A stretch of DNA of 55,722 bases from an uncultured Methanobrevibacter sp. (GCF_900314615.1 NZ_OMWA01000013.1:1-55722); one strand, 5' to 3'; positions 26,807 to 35,312 are shown, numbered from the stretch's first letter. Notes: a model not told the origin generated them from the letters alone. A program made the numbers and translations.

Positions 26807-27313
26807 TTAAGTAATTTCTTTAATCATATGGGTTGTTTCATCGTAGTCATCTTCTTCAATGGTTACTTTATAGCCCATAGATTTCCAGAATGGCAAAGCA
26901 GCATCGAGATACCTATGAGTATGTAAGTAAATTCTGCTATAACCTGCATCTTTTGCAAACTCTTCCATCTTATTTACAAGCCTGCGGGCAAGACCATGAC
27001 GCCGGTAGTTTTCATCGACCATAAGCCTCCAGATACTTGCAGTATCTTTTTTTGTGTATTTGCCTTTAAACAACTCATAATCCTTATCATATGCCCTTAT
27101 CGCTGCAGTGGCAATTATTTTTTCACCATCAAAAACCATAAAAAAATTGTTACACTTTGGCAAAATATAATATTCCCTAATCCCCTCAATATCATAATGA
27201 AATTCAGGAGTAGGGCCAATTCCATATTCCTTTTTAATCTGATCATATAAAAAATCTTTTACATCACAAATCTCACGATTATTATCTCTAACTTCTTTTA
27301 TAACATATCCCAT
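26807..27313 (-). CDS. GNAT-family N-acetyltransferase (copy 1)
   Basis: A 168-residue acetyl-CoA-dependent acetyltransferase. The acetyl-CoA loop is in VDENYRRHGLARRLVNKMEEF (about 107-127), preceded by ASIWRLMV and followed by the LPFWKSMGYKV segment of the fold. The substrate is unknown. It is the last gene after an ABC binding protein and two permeases, 51 bases after the second permease, and has a paralogue at 31909-32469 within the same island. Inference: it may modify a small molecule handled by the transporter. Confidence 0.85.
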   Translation of the reverse strand: MGYVIKEVRDNNREICDVKDFLYDQIKKEYGIGPTPEFHYDIEGIREYYILPKCNNFFMVFDGEKIIATAAIRAYDKDYELFKGKYTKKDTASIWRLMVDENYRRHGLARRLVNKMEEFAKDAGYSRIYLHTHRYLDAALPFWKSMGYKVTIEEDDYDETTHMIKEIT

Positions 27314-27364
27314 AATATCACTGAAAAAAATTAAAAAAAAATAATAGGAAAATATGAATTTTCA

Positions 27365-28225
27365 TTATTCATGAGCAGTTTCAGGATTGAGCAATTTTTC
27401 GACATTCTCCCCTATCAAATCAAATAATAGCACAACAATCAGTAATGACAATCCAGGGTAAAACGCCAACCACCAATAACCTGATGATAAGTAGTGCATT
27501 GATTCAGCTAAAATGACTCCGATTGCAGGTTCATGAGGAGGCAAACCAAATCCTAAAAATGTTATTGCTGCTTCATGCATAATTGCATGAGGGAACATCA
27601 AGATAACACCTACAATAATTTGGGAAACAACCAACGGTAAAATGTGTTTTGTAGCAATCCAAACTTTAGATTTTCCAAGGTTTTCTGCCAGATGCACATA
27701 TTCTTTGGTTCTGATTTCTTTAACTTCTGACCTTAAAACTCTTGCTAGAGGAGTCCAATGAGTTAAACCGACACCCATTACAACACCCAATACTCCACCA
27801 CCAAACATTATAGATACAAGAATGATTAAAAGAATATGAGGTATTGATCCAAATAAATCGATGATTCCTGCAACGGTTTCATCTGCAAATCTGTTGAAAC
27901 TTGAAAACAATCCAAGAACTATAGAAATAAATGTACTTACAACAGATGCAATAAAACCTACCATTAAACTTAATCCAAGACCTGCAACCGTTCGCTGAAA
28001 CATATCTCTTCCCATCCAGTCAGTACCAAAAAGATGCTCTAGTGAAGGCATTTGGTTTGCATTTACAAAACTTGTAGGAATATCACGAATGAAATAACCT
28101 GACACAAATACCGATACAATAATCAGCGCAGAAAGAACAATGATTACGAGAGTTTTTGTTCTGAGATTTGCAGGATATAAAAACCACTGCCTTTTATCAT
28201 CAGTTTTTTTATTTTTTCTAATCAC
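27365..28225 (-). CDS. ABC transporter permease, DppC/NikC type (system 1)
   Basis: Membrane subunit of an Opp/Nik-family importer. About 286 residues with an N-terminal membrane segment, the conserved LFGTDWMGRDMFQRTVAGLGLSL signature of C-type permeases, and the ATPase-contact loop REIRTKEYVHLAENLGKSKVWI (EAA-like). Start codons GTG 28234 and GTG 28225 are both in frame after a GGAGA site; I choose 28225 because it repeats the 8-base overlap with the B permease seen in system 2. A ribosome site favours neither decisively. Confidence 0.9.
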   Translation of the reverse strand: MIRKNKKTDDKRQWFLYPANLRTKTLVIIVLSALIIVSVFVSGYFIRDIPTSFVNANQMPSLEHLFGTDWMGRDMFQRTVAGLGLSLMVGFIASVVSTFISIVLGLFSSFNRFADETVAGIIDLFGSIPHILLIILVSIMFGGGVLGVVMGVGLTHWTPLARVLRSEVKEIRTKEYVHLAENLGKSKVWIATKHILPLVVSQIIVGVILMFPHAIMHEAAITFLGFGLPPHEPAIGVILAESMHYLSSGYWWLAFYPGLSLLIVVLLFDLIGENVEKLLNPETAHE

Positions 28226-29207
28226 TGAACTCACTCTCCTTTATTCTTGGGTCAATCAAGTAATATGAAAGATCCGCAAGCAAGTTACCTACAAATACAA
28301 ATACCGCACTGAAAAGAACAATTCCTAAAAATAACGGCACATCACTTTGAAGACCTGCTGCAACAGCTGTCTGACCTATTCCAGGATAAGAAAATACCTG
28401 TTCTACCAAAACAGCCCCGCCAAACAATTCACTGAATGATAAAAATTGCAATGTTATTGCTGGAAGCAAAATATTTCTTATTCCATGATTTTTTATCAAA
28501 TTCCATCCTTTTTCACCTCTTGATTTTGCAAATAAAACATAATCAGAAGATAAAACTTGAATTAATTCATTTCGGGTATACATAGCAATCGGTGCTAGAC
28601 CGACCAGACTTAATGTTAATGTCGGAAGAACCAGCCGGGATGCCCATTCAGTAAATGTGGCATCAGTACTGCTGACACCGATAGGTACACCAAAACCAAT
28701 TGGGAACCATCCTAAATAAACAGCAAACACCATTAAAATAAGCATTCCTACCCAAAAGGATGGGGCTGATTGAATTGCATAACAGTATACCTTAACTGCT
28801 TTGTCAATCCAGGACCCTTTATTTTTTCCAGCAACTACTCCTAATGCAAAACCAAATATTCCACTTAAAATCCAGGAAATTGCCATAAGCACAATAGAAG
28901 CAGTGAATTTATCAATAATAACATCAATAACCGGAGCACGATAAATCAAGGAAGTTCCTAAATTCCCCTGAACTAAATCCATCAGCCAATGAAATATTTT
29001 AGTAGGCAATGGAACATTCATACCAAAATAACTTTCCAATATTGCTCTTTGAGCTTCTGAAACAGCTGCTCCTCTTAAATAAGTGTTAACCGAATTAATA
29101 GGGGATAAATCTAATAATATAAAACTAAAAATAGCTACTACAACCATCAATATTATGAATCTTATTAATTTATAACCAAAAAATTTTAATATCTGATTCT
29201 TATTCAA
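28218..29207 (-). CDS. ABC transporter permease, DppB/NikB type (system 1)
   Basis: Partner permease of the Opp/Nik importer. The 329-residue protein has an N-terminal membrane helix followed by the typical LLDLSPINSVNTYLRG extracytoplasmic segment and five further helices. The coupling loop AKSRGEKGWNLIKNHGIRNILLPAITL is the EAA motif that docks on the ATPase. The start is a TTG (29205-29207) after a GGGGG stretch. It follows the binding-protein gene after a 54-base gap rich in minus-strand T runs, a possible partial terminator. Confidence 0.9.
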   Translation of the reverse strand: MNKNQILKFFGYKLIRFIILMVVVAIFSFILLDLSPINSVNTYLRGAAVSEAQRAILESYFGMNVPLPTKIFHWLMDLVQGNLGTSLIYRAPVIDVIIDKFTASIVLMAISWILSGIFGFALGVVAGKNKGSWIDKAVKVYCYAIQSAPSFWVGMLILMVFAVYLGWFPIGFGVPIGVSSTDATFTEWASRLVLPTLTLSLVGLAPIAMYTRNELIQVLSSDYVLFAKSRGEKGWNLIKNHGIRNILLPAITLQFLSFSELFGGAVLVEQVFSYPGIGQTAVAAGLQSDVPLFLGIVLFSAVFVFVGNLLADLSYYLIDPRIKESEFSD

Positions 29208-29261
29208 AAATAAACCCCCAAAAAATTCTTAAAAAAATAAAAAAAAGGAAAAATGGGTTAA

Positions 29262-30881
29262 TTAAGCTGTGGAGTTGGTTCTAGTCCAATCACAGATATT
29301 AATTAAAACATCATTTCCTAAACCATCAGGTTGATTGCCGATATCGATACCATCCTTAATGAAATAGTTGTAGTCGTAGTTGACTAACCATACAAATGGT
29401 GCATCACCAGCAGGACCCCAACCTCCACCGTTTACAAGTGCAGATTGTGCCCATAAGGAATCAGCTTGGCTTAAATCACTAGTATGCATAGCTTCTTCCA
29501 TCAATCTATCGGAATCAGTGTTATTATATAAACCAGGGTTCATATAGAAGTCATCTGCTTCTTTACTGTGATATTGTTGATAAATTGATTTGTATGGGTC
29601 AGGGGAAGTCTGTTGCATTAATGCAGCTGAGCTGTACATATTCTGATAAATTTTATCCCAGTCTGCACCAACAAGTTTTACTTCAATTCCAATTTCTTTA
29701 GCCTGTTCAGCGAATACGGTGGATAAAGACTGTCTGTCAAGGTAATCTGGAGGATAATATAAATCGAATGATGCTTTTACACCATCTTTTTCTACAATTC
29801 CATCACCATCAGTATCATTCCAACCGCCTTCAGCTAATATTCTTTTTGCTTCACTTATATTTCCGTCCTGAACTTTGGAATCGTTATTTGCATAATCTCT
29901 TGTATCTACACTAGTGTATTCAGGAGTAGCATGGCCTGAAAATATTTCATCACACATAGCCTGACGGTTTACACCGACATTCAATGCTTGTCTGATAGCT
30001 TTATCAGCAGTTACGTTGTTTCCTATTTTGGAACTTGCATTACTTACATCACCAGTATCGTTAAGATAAGGGAAGGACACACCTTGTGCCCTACCAGCAG
30101 AAACTTCATAGAATTGATATCCGTCAACAGTTTGGTTCAATGCGGAAGTTGCTACAGGAACTACATCCACATCACCGGATTTTGCAAGTTCTAACCAGGT
30201 TGACTCTTCAGGGAACAATAATGTTACCTGTGTAAAGTATGGTTTATCACCATAATAATTATCATTTATTTTGAATATTGCTTGTTGACCTTTATCCCAA
30301 TGGTCCAATACATAAGGTCCGGTACCGATTGGGTGTTCGCCATAAGTATTATTGTCATATGAATCAGAAGGAACAATACCTAAATACCTTAAATCATAAA
30401 TGAATGTTGATCTTGGTTCAACTAGATTAAATTCAACAGTAGTTGCATTTACTGCTGTTGCATTTTCAAGATTGGTTAAATCCAAATCTGATTCTGTTTC
30501 TTTTGCAGTGTTGAATGTGAATGCTACATCTTCAGCATCAAAAGTGGAATTATCTGAAAATTTAACATCATTTCTTACATTTACAGTCCAAGTTTTACCA
30601 TCACTGCTGATAGAATAACCAGTAGCTAGGTCCGGCTCCATAGTGCCGTTTTCACCTGTCTTAAATAGACAGCTTTGTACTAAAGGATTATAGTTTTGGT
30701 GTCCACATCCCCAGCCTGTAAGAGGATTGAATCCCGCTTCAGGTTCTTTGATATTACTGTGTGCCGCTACAGTCAAATGAGTTGGATCACTGTCATGAGA
30801 ACCACCCATTAAAGCAAATGCAGCAACAACAATTACAATAACTGCAATGATTGCACCAATAATTATCATTTTCTTATCCAT
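29262..30881 (-). CDS. ABC transporter substrate-binding protein, family 5 (NikA/DppA/CntA-like), system 1
   Basis: Extracellular binding protein of the first importer. It is 539 residues from the ATG at 30881, which has a GGAGA site. Residues about 5-27 form a membrane anchor, and there is no lipobox cysteine, so it is probably tethered by an uncleaved helix. After the anchor come EPEAGFNPLTGWGCGHQNYNPLVQS, the start of the NikA-like fold, then the SBP_bac_5 core (GTGPYVLDHWDKGQQAIF). The EAGF-PLTGW segment resembles nickel/metallophore binding proteins, but the ligand cannot be read from sequence. Operon: this gene, two permeases, GNAT. Confidence 0.87.
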   Translation of the reverse strand: MDKKMIIIGAIIAVIVIVVAAFALMGGSHDSDPTHLTVAAHSNIKEPEAGFNPLTGWGCGHQNYNPLVQSCLFKTGENGTMEPDLATGYSISSDGKTWTVNVRNDVKFSDNSTFDAEDVAFTFNTAKETESDLDLTNLENATAVNATTVEFNLVEPRSTFIYDLRYLGIVPSDSYDNNTYGEHPIGTGPYVLDHWDKGQQAIFKINDNYYGDKPYFTQVTLLFPEESTWLELAKSGDVDVVPVATSALNQTVDGYQFYEVSAGRAQGVSFPYLNDTGDVSNASSKIGNNVTADKAIRQALNVGVNRQAMCDEIFSGHATPEYTSVDTRDYANNDSKVQDGNISEAKRILAEGGWNDTDGDGIVEKDGVKASFDLYYPPDYLDRQSLSTVFAEQAKEIGIEVKLVGADWDKIYQNMYSSAALMQQTSPDPYKSIYQQYHSKEADDFYMNPGLYNNTDSDRLMEEAMHTSDLSQADSLWAQSALVNGGGWGPAGDAPFVWLVNYDYNYFIKDGIDIGNQPDGLGNDVLINICDWTRTNSTA

Positions 30882-30920
30882 ATTTTTTCTCCATAAATTA
30901 ATAATTATATTAAAATAAAA

Positions 30921-30946
30921 AGTAATACTTTTTTTAAAAAAAGTAC
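30921..30946 (-). promoter_or_regulatory. operator-like inverted repeat before binding-protein gene 1
   Basis: AGTAATACTTTTTTT followed by AAAAAAAGTAC forms a palindrome about 40 to 65 bases before the start codon. The core T7A7 can serve as TATA box on the minus strand, so a bound repressor would block transcription. It is one copy of the island-wide GTAATACTTTTTT element. Confidence 0.6.
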
Positions 30947-30950
30947 CCAA

Positions 30951-30963
30951 TTAGTAATACTAA
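30951..30963. promoter_or_regulatory. perfect 13-base palindrome TTAGTA-A-TACTAA
   Basis: An exact palindrome around a central base, 4 bases from the preceding operator-like repeat. It shares the AGTAATACT core with it, so it may be a second site of the same regulator. Confidence 0.5.
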
Positions 30964-31170
30964 TTTTGATTATTTTAATAATATTTAATATTTACTAATA
31001 ATACCTATAAAAACATATTTATTACTTTTAAAGTTTAATTTAAAGACTAAACATTGCCCATGAAAAAATTTGAAATTGTTAAATGAGTAACAAAAATAAT
31101 TGACATCATCTGCCGTTTTTAAACAAACTGAAAATTAAAGTTAAACAAAAAATCTAAAAAATATTTTTTT

Positions 31171-31200
31171 AAAGTAATACAAATAGCACATTTAAATAAA
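31171..31200 (+). promoter_or_regulatory. box plus TATA before the 4Fe-4S protein gene
   Basis: AAAGTAATAC (31171-31180) carries the core of the island element. ATTTAAATAAA (31190-31200) is TATA-like and lies about 25 bases before the ATG at 31222, which supports a leaderless start there. Confidence 0.45.
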
Positions 31201-31221
31201 ATGACCGTTAAATATTGGCTT

Positions 31222-31914
31222 ATGAATTTATCTCTTGAACTAAGAAATTATTTAATATCCGAAGGGGCAACAGAAGCCGGTTTTGCAGATATAACCGATT
31301 TCACACCAAAAAAAGGACTTAACACAGGAGTAATATTTTACATTACTTACCCCAAAGAGATAATACGAAATATGCAGAATGCACCTACACAAGAATATGT
31401 AGACGAATTAGTCAGTTTGAACACAAGATTAGACGAATTAGGAATAAAATGTGAAGAATATCTAATATCAAAGGGCTATAATGCATATGCACAAACAAAA
31501 AAAAGATTAGGAACAGATTTTGGTGAATTTAATTCATTTGAATTACCTCACAAGACCATTGCAACACGTGCAGGCCTTGGCTGGATTGGCAAATCCGCAT
31601 TATTCACAACAAAAAAATACGGATCAGCTTTAAGATTATCATCAGTTTTAACAGATGCTCCTTTAAAGATTGGAACCCCTGTAATTAAATCCAAATGCGG
31701 AAAATGTAGGGAATGTAGGGACGCATGTCTCGGAGGAGCCATAAGCGGAAAAGAATGGAATTACAAACTTAAACGCAATGAATTTTATGACGATAAGAAA
31801 TGTGAAAAATATGCATTGAAAGTTTCTGAGAAAAATTTAGGAAAAGCAGATACGGTATGCGGAAAATGCATCTATGCATGTCCACATACACAAAAATATA
31901 TCAAAAAATTATAA
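31222..31914 (+). CDS. small QueG-related 4Fe-4S double-cluster protein
   Basis: A 230-residue protein with a QueG-like N-terminal domain (DUF1730-like: HKTIATRAGLGWIGKSALFTTKKYGSALRLSSVLTD) followed by a ferredoxin part with CGKCRECRDACLGG and CGKCIYACPHTQ, enough cysteines for two [4Fe-4S] clusters. It is shorter than cobalamin-dependent epoxyqueuosine reductase and lacks its C-terminal repeats, so QueG activity should not be assumed. An ATG at 31201 is also in frame; 31222 is preferred because of TATA spacing and a family-like N-terminus. Convergent with GNAT 2. Confidence 0.75.
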   Translation: MNLSLELRNYLISEGATEAGFADITDFTPKKGLNTGVIFYITYPKEIIRNMQNAPTQEYVDELVSLNTRLDELGIKCEEYLISKGYNAYAQTKKRLGTDFGEFNSFELPHKTIATRAGLGWIGKSALFTTKKYGSALRLSSVLTDAPLKIGTPVIKSKCGKCRECRDACLGGAISGKEWNYKLKRNEFYDDKKCEKYALKVSEKNLGKADTVCGKCIYACPHTQKYIKKL

Positions 31915-32469
31915 TTTTACAGCATAGCGAAAATCATTCGCTAACGGATTAATTTCTAATCCCTGAATAGTTTTATCCATATGAACTGTTTCTAACTCAT
32001 CATTTGCATCCAAAACAACAACAAAACCCATTTTTGTCCAGAATTTCAAAGCACCATTTAAGGTTTTATGAGTATGCAGATAAATATTTTCATAATCAGA
32101 TTCATTGGCAAAATTTTCTGCAATACTGAATAATTTTGATGCTAAACCACATCTGCGATATTTTTCATCGACAAACAATCTCCAAATGCTTGATGTTGCA
32201 TGTCTAGAGTACAAATGTCTAAACTCTGGAAAATCTTTATCATAAGACCTAATACCAATTGTCCCGATTATTTCACCGGATTCATAATAGGCGACATAAA
32301 AATTATTCCTTTCAGGATTGATGTAATAATCATCCATTTTTATAATGTCTTCATGCCATTCAGGAACATAATCATATCCAAATTCTTTTTTAATCATTTT
32401 AAACAAAAATTCTTGAACATCCCTAATCTGTTTTGAATCGTTGCTTAAAGGTTTAATAATAACATTCAT
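31909..32469 (-). CDS. GNAT-family N-acetyltransferase (copy 2)
   Basis: A 186-residue acetyltransferase, clearly paralogous to the one at 26807-27313: both share the pattern VQEFLFKMIKKEFGYDYVPEWH, ASSIWRLFVDEKYRRCGLASKL, ENIYLHTHKTLNGALKFWTKMGF. The acetyl-CoA loop is RRCGLA. The substrate is unknown. The ATG at 32467-32469 has an AGGTG site. It is divergent from the ATPase/nicotianamine-synthase unit, and the two share a promoter region with the inverted GTAATACTTTTTT boxes. Confidence 0.84.
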   Translation of the reverse strand: MNVIIKPLSNDSKQIRDVQEFLFKMIKKEFGYDYVPEWHEDIIKMDDYYINPERNNFYVAYYESGEIIGTIGIRSYDKDFPEFRHLYSRHATSSIWRLFVDEKYRRCGLASKLFSIAENFANESDYENIYLHTHKTLNGALKFWTKMGFVVVLDANDELETVHMDKTIQGLEINPLANDFRYAVKL

Positions 32470-32480
32470 AGACAACACCT

Positions 32481-32540
32481 AAAAAAAAGTATTACATTTA
32501 TTATAAAATATATGTCATTAGTAATACTTTTTTATAAATT
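32481..32540. promoter_or_regulatory. bidirectional promoter with two inverted GTAATACTTTTTT boxes
   Basis: AAAAAAAGTATTAC (32482-32495) and GTAATACTTTTTT (32521-32533) are exact 13-base inverted arms, 25 bases apart. The right arm runs straight into ATAAATT, making a TATA box for the ATPase unit; the left arm lies just before the GNAT 2 ribosome site. This is the clearest copy of the island element. Confidence 0.72.
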
Positions 32541-32613
32541 TTGATTAACTTTAATATTGATAAAGTACAAATTAGTATATAAAGATTATCATTTAATGGT
32601 GAAAGGTGAATAT

Positions 32614-33561
32614 ATGGAAAAATTATTAGAAGTTAAAAACGTTTCGATTTCATTTATACAATACACACAAGGTTTAAATCAAAGAGACCTGAAAGTTATC
32701 ACTGATTTAACATTAGACATCTCCGAAGGTGAAATTTTAGCAGTATTAGGTTCAAGCGGATCTGGAAAAAGTCTACTTGCACATGCAATATTCGGAATTT
32801 TACCAGAAAATGCAAATTTAAACGGAAAAATAAAATTCAAAGGAAAAGAATTATCTCAAAAAGATAAAGAAGAAATCAGAGGAAAAGATATGGTGCTGGT
32901 GCCCCAATCCGTAAATTTCCTTGATCCACTAATGAAAATATCCGACCAAGCAATCGGACAAACAGAAAACGATGCTGAAAAAAAAGAGAAAAAACAAAAA
33001 CAAAGAGAAATCTTTGAACATTATAATCTTGGACCAGAAGTAGATGAAATGTACCCTTTCCAACTTTCAGGAGGAATGGCTAGAAGAGTACTGGTATCAA
33101 CAGCACTACTATCAAATCCGAAACTGGTAGTTGCAGACGAACCAACCCCTGGACTCGATGAAAAAACAGTCCAAGAAACCCTAAACCATTTCAAACACAT
33201 GAAAGACGACAATATTGGTGTTTTATTAATCACACACGACATTCATGCAGCACTGGAAGTAGCGGATAGAATCGGAATCTTTTACTCAGGATATGTAATC
33301 GAAATTGCAGAAAACAAAGACTTTTCAGGAAATGGGGAAAATCTGCTACACCCTTACACAAAAGCACTGTACAAAGCACTTCCTGCAAACGGATTTGAAC
33401 TAACAAAAGGCCATCAACCACTACACGGAGAAATACCTGACGGATGCCCGTACTATGACAGATGTGAAATGCGATTTGACAGATGCAAACAGGAAAGACC
33501 TGAATTAATAGATTTAGGAAATAAAAAAGTCAGATGTTTTAAATATGAAGAAGGTGAATAA
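32614..33561 (+). CDS. ABC transporter ATPase, OppD/NikD type (system 1)
   Basis: Energises the Opp/Nik-type importer. The 315-residue protein has Walker A GSSGSGKS (about 41-48), Q-loop VPQSVNF, signature LSGGMARR, Walker B VVADEPTPGLDE, switch histidine LLITHD, and a C-terminal oligopeptide/dipeptide domain with cysteines (CPYYDRCEMRFDRC), where OppD-type proteins often bind a Fe-S cluster. The ATG at 32614 has GGTGA; the open frame upstream has no ribosome site. It is over 90 percent identical to the copy at 38897-39856. Confidence 0.93.
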   Translation: MEKLLEVKNVSISFIQYTQGLNQRDLKVITDLTLDISEGEILAVLGSSGSGKSLLAHAIFGILPENANLNGKIKFKGKELSQKDKEEIRGKDMVLVPQSVNFLDPLMKISDQAIGQTENDAEKKEKKQKQREIFEHYNLGPEVDEMYPFQLSGGMARRVLVSTALLSNPKLVVADEPTPGLDEKTVQETLNHFKHMKDDNIGVLLITHDIHAALEVADRIGIFYSGYVIEIAENKDFSGNGENLLHPYTKALYKALPANGFELTKGHQPLHGEIPDGCPYYDRCEMRFDRCKQERPELIDLGNKKVRCFKYEEGE

Positions 33562-33562
33562 A

Positions 33563-34177
33563 ATGGAACTTAAAGCAACAAACATCTCATTCAAATACCC
33601 ATCTGCTAAAAATTACTTATTGAAAGACATCAATCTCGAGTTGAATAATAAAAAAATCATGGGTTTGATTGGAGATAGCGGAAGCGGAAAATCAACATTA
33701 TGCAAAATTCTTTCAGGATATGTTACAAAATATGAAGGAAACGTGACTTTTGACGGAAACCCTCTTCCAAAAAAGGGATTTAAACCAGTGCAATTAATTT
33801 ATCAGCACCCTGAAAAAGTAATGAATCCGAAATGGAAAATGGAGCAAGTATTAAAAGAATCCTGGGATGTACCGGATGAGTTTTTAGAAGAATTCGGTAT
33901 TCAAAAAACATGGTTAACAAGATTTCCACAGGAATTGTCCGGTGGAGAACTTCAAAGATTTTCTGTTCTGAGATCTCTTAATCCAGATACTAAATTTTTA
34001 ATAGCTGATGAAATGACAACAATGCTTGATGCAATCACACAAGTACAAATTTTAGAGTCCGTTTTAAAGATTGTAAAAGAAAGAAAAATGGGATTTTTAC
34101 TTGTAAGTCACGATATGGATTTAGTAGAAACTATCTGCGATGACAAAATTTACTTAAAAGATATTAATCGAAATTAG
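33563..34177 (+). CDS. ABC transporter ATPase, OppF/NikE type (system 1)
   Basis: Second ATPase of the importer pair. The 204-residue protein has Walker A GDSGSGKS, signature LSGGELQR, Walker B FLIADEMTTMLD and switch LLVSHD. It is short for OppF, lacking the C-terminal peptide domain, and the usual glutamate after Walker B is present. GGTGA site; one base separates it from the OppD stop. A close copy lies at 39846-40460. Confidence 0.93.
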   Translation: MELKATNISFKYPSAKNYLLKDINLELNNKKIMGLIGDSGSGKSTLCKILSGYVTKYEGNVTFDGNPLPKKGFKPVQLIYQHPEKVMNPKWKMEQVLKESWDVPDEFLEEFGIQKTWLTRFPQELSGGELQRFSVLRSLNPDTKFLIADEMTTMLDAITQVQILESVLKIVKERKMGFLLVSHDMDLVETICDDKIYLKDINRN

Positions 34178-34262
34178 CAACATTCATTCAAAATAACATT
34201 AAAACTTCATTATACCAGTAATAATCATTATATGATAAAAAACAAATTACAAAGTTGATAAC

Positions 34263-35084
34263 ATGAGCTGTTATAAATATTGGGGAAAATTAGAAGAAAT
34301 TTCAAATAAATTATCTTCTTATGGTGATTTAGACAAATACGGAAATTCAAAATTAGATGAAATAAATATTGATGAAATAATTGATATTTTAGACGAAGTT
34401 GAAATTATTGCACACGATAAAGAAATTGACTTTGATTCTGCTAAACACATCTTAGATGATGAAAAAATGAATAAAGCATTGAAGTTAATTAGAAAATTCT
34501 ATGTATACATAGGCGCTAGATTAGAAACTGAAAATGCATTGAAAATTCTGGAATCAGATAATCCTAATGAAACTCTTGATTCATTTCATTTTTATGAAAG
34601 GTATATTGGACTAATTGAAAATGAAAGCCAACTTGCTAAATTCAATGATGAAAAAACATTTGTATTTTTAGGATCCGGACCATTGCCATTGACACTAATC
34701 ATGTTTAATAAAGTATTCAAATGCAAATGCATTGGAATTGAGCAGGACGCAAATGTAGCAGAATTATCAAAGAAAGTTTTAAGGAAATTAGATCTTGAAG
34801 ATGAAATTGAAATTGTCGTTGGTAATGAAACAGTTATAAAAGATTTGAAATATGATATTTTAATGGTTGCAGCATTAGCCGAACCGAAAGAAAGAGTCTT
34901 TTCAAATATCTGGACATATGTCGATGAAAAAACACCTGTCATATACAGAACTTACACTGGAATGAGAGCTATATTGTATTCACCAGTGCTTGAAAAAGAT
35001 ATACGAGGTTTTCACAAAGAAGTTATGATGTTGCCTTCAGGAAAAACCAACAACACATCTGTTTTAATCAGAAAAATAGTATAA
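34263..35084 (+). CDS. nicotianamine synthase-like protein
   Basis: Nicotianamine-type synthases link aminobutyrate units from SAM into metal chelators; the Methanothermobacter enzyme makes thermonicotianamine. This 273-residue protein has the family layout: a helical N-terminal domain, RLETENALKI (about 86-95) and FHFYERYIGLIENE (108-121) near the known active-site Glu and Tyr region, the SAM motif VFLGSGPLPLTLI (134-146) with GIEQD (158-162), and the family C-terminal pattern GMRAILYSPVLEKDIRGFH then LPSGKTNNTSVLIRK. It lies 85 bases after an OppF ATPase on the same strand, in an Opp/Nik transport island. Exact product is unknown; the GSGPLPLT motif makes the family call strong. Confidence 0.85.
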   Translation: MSCYKYWGKLEEISNKLSSYGDLDKYGNSKLDEINIDEIIDILDEVEIIAHDKEIDFDSAKHILDDEKMNKALKLIRKFYVYIGARLETENALKILESDNPNETLDSFHFYERYIGLIENESQLAKFNDEKTFVFLGSGPLPLTLIMFNKVFKCKCIGIEQDANVAELSKKVLRKLDLEDEIEIVVGNETVIKDLKYDILMVAALAEPKERVFSNIWTYVDEKTPVIYRTYTGMRAILYSPVLEKDIRGFHKEVMMLPSGKTNNTSVLIRKIV

Positions 35085-35158
35085 CCCAAAAAATATTCTG
35101 AAAACAATTATTTAATTTTTAAATTAATTTAATAATCTCCATGTTAAAATTTAAATAA

Positions 35159-35237
35159 ATTATTACTTTTTTACACTGTAAAGTAATAATTTAATACTTT
35201 TTTTAAAAAATATTAAGCAAAGTAATACTTTTTTTAG
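35159..35237 (+). promoter_or_regulatory. cluster of three operator-like repeats before binding-protein gene 2
   Basis: Three related elements in 79 bases: ATTATTACTTT (35159-35169) with its exact complement AAAGTAATAAT (35180-35190); TTAATACTTTTTTT with AAAAAATATTAA (35191-35216); and AGTAATACTTTTTTT (35221-35235). All repeat the island box, some as inverted repeats. Confidence 0.62.
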
Positions 35238-35289
35238 AAACTTTTAAATAACTAATCGTAATAATATTTAAATAATTGTTATTAATTAG

Positions 35290-35312
35290 AATAATACTTT
35301 TTTATAAATAAT
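35290..35312 (+). promoter_or_regulatory. promoter of the complete ABC operon, box fused to TATA
   Basis: AATAATACTTTTTTATAAAT: the 18 bases TAATACTTTTTTATAAAT are identical to those at 32522-32539, where box and TATA are also joined. Distance to the ATG (35351) and the GGAGA site fits a transcript start near 35330. Confidence 0.65.

Larger units (their letters stand above)
30882..31221. other. divergent promoter region of the transport island
   Basis: These 340 bases separate the divergent binding-protein 1 and 4Fe-4S genes. They hold the two operator-like sites at 30921-30963, a related TTACTAATAATACC stretch near 30991, and AAAGTAATAC at 31171-31180 before the 4Fe-4S gene. Nothing else is recognisable. 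Confidence 0.6.

Noticed and set aside
30882..31221. Riboswitch (cobalamin or nickel type) before the first binding-protein gene
   Set aside because: No conserved riboswitch core or GC-rich helices were seen; the region holds short palindromic DNA boxes, which suit a protein operator.
31222..31914. Full epoxyqueuosine reductase (QueG)
   Set aside because: At about 230 residues it is much shorter than QueG and lacks the C-terminal part, and no queuosine gene is near.
34263..35084. Generic SAM-dependent methyltransferase as the call for the island gene
   Set aside because: The GSGPLPLT motif together with the C-terminal AILYSP...DIRGF and NTSVLIRK pattern fits nicotianamine synthases better than ordinary methyltransferases.
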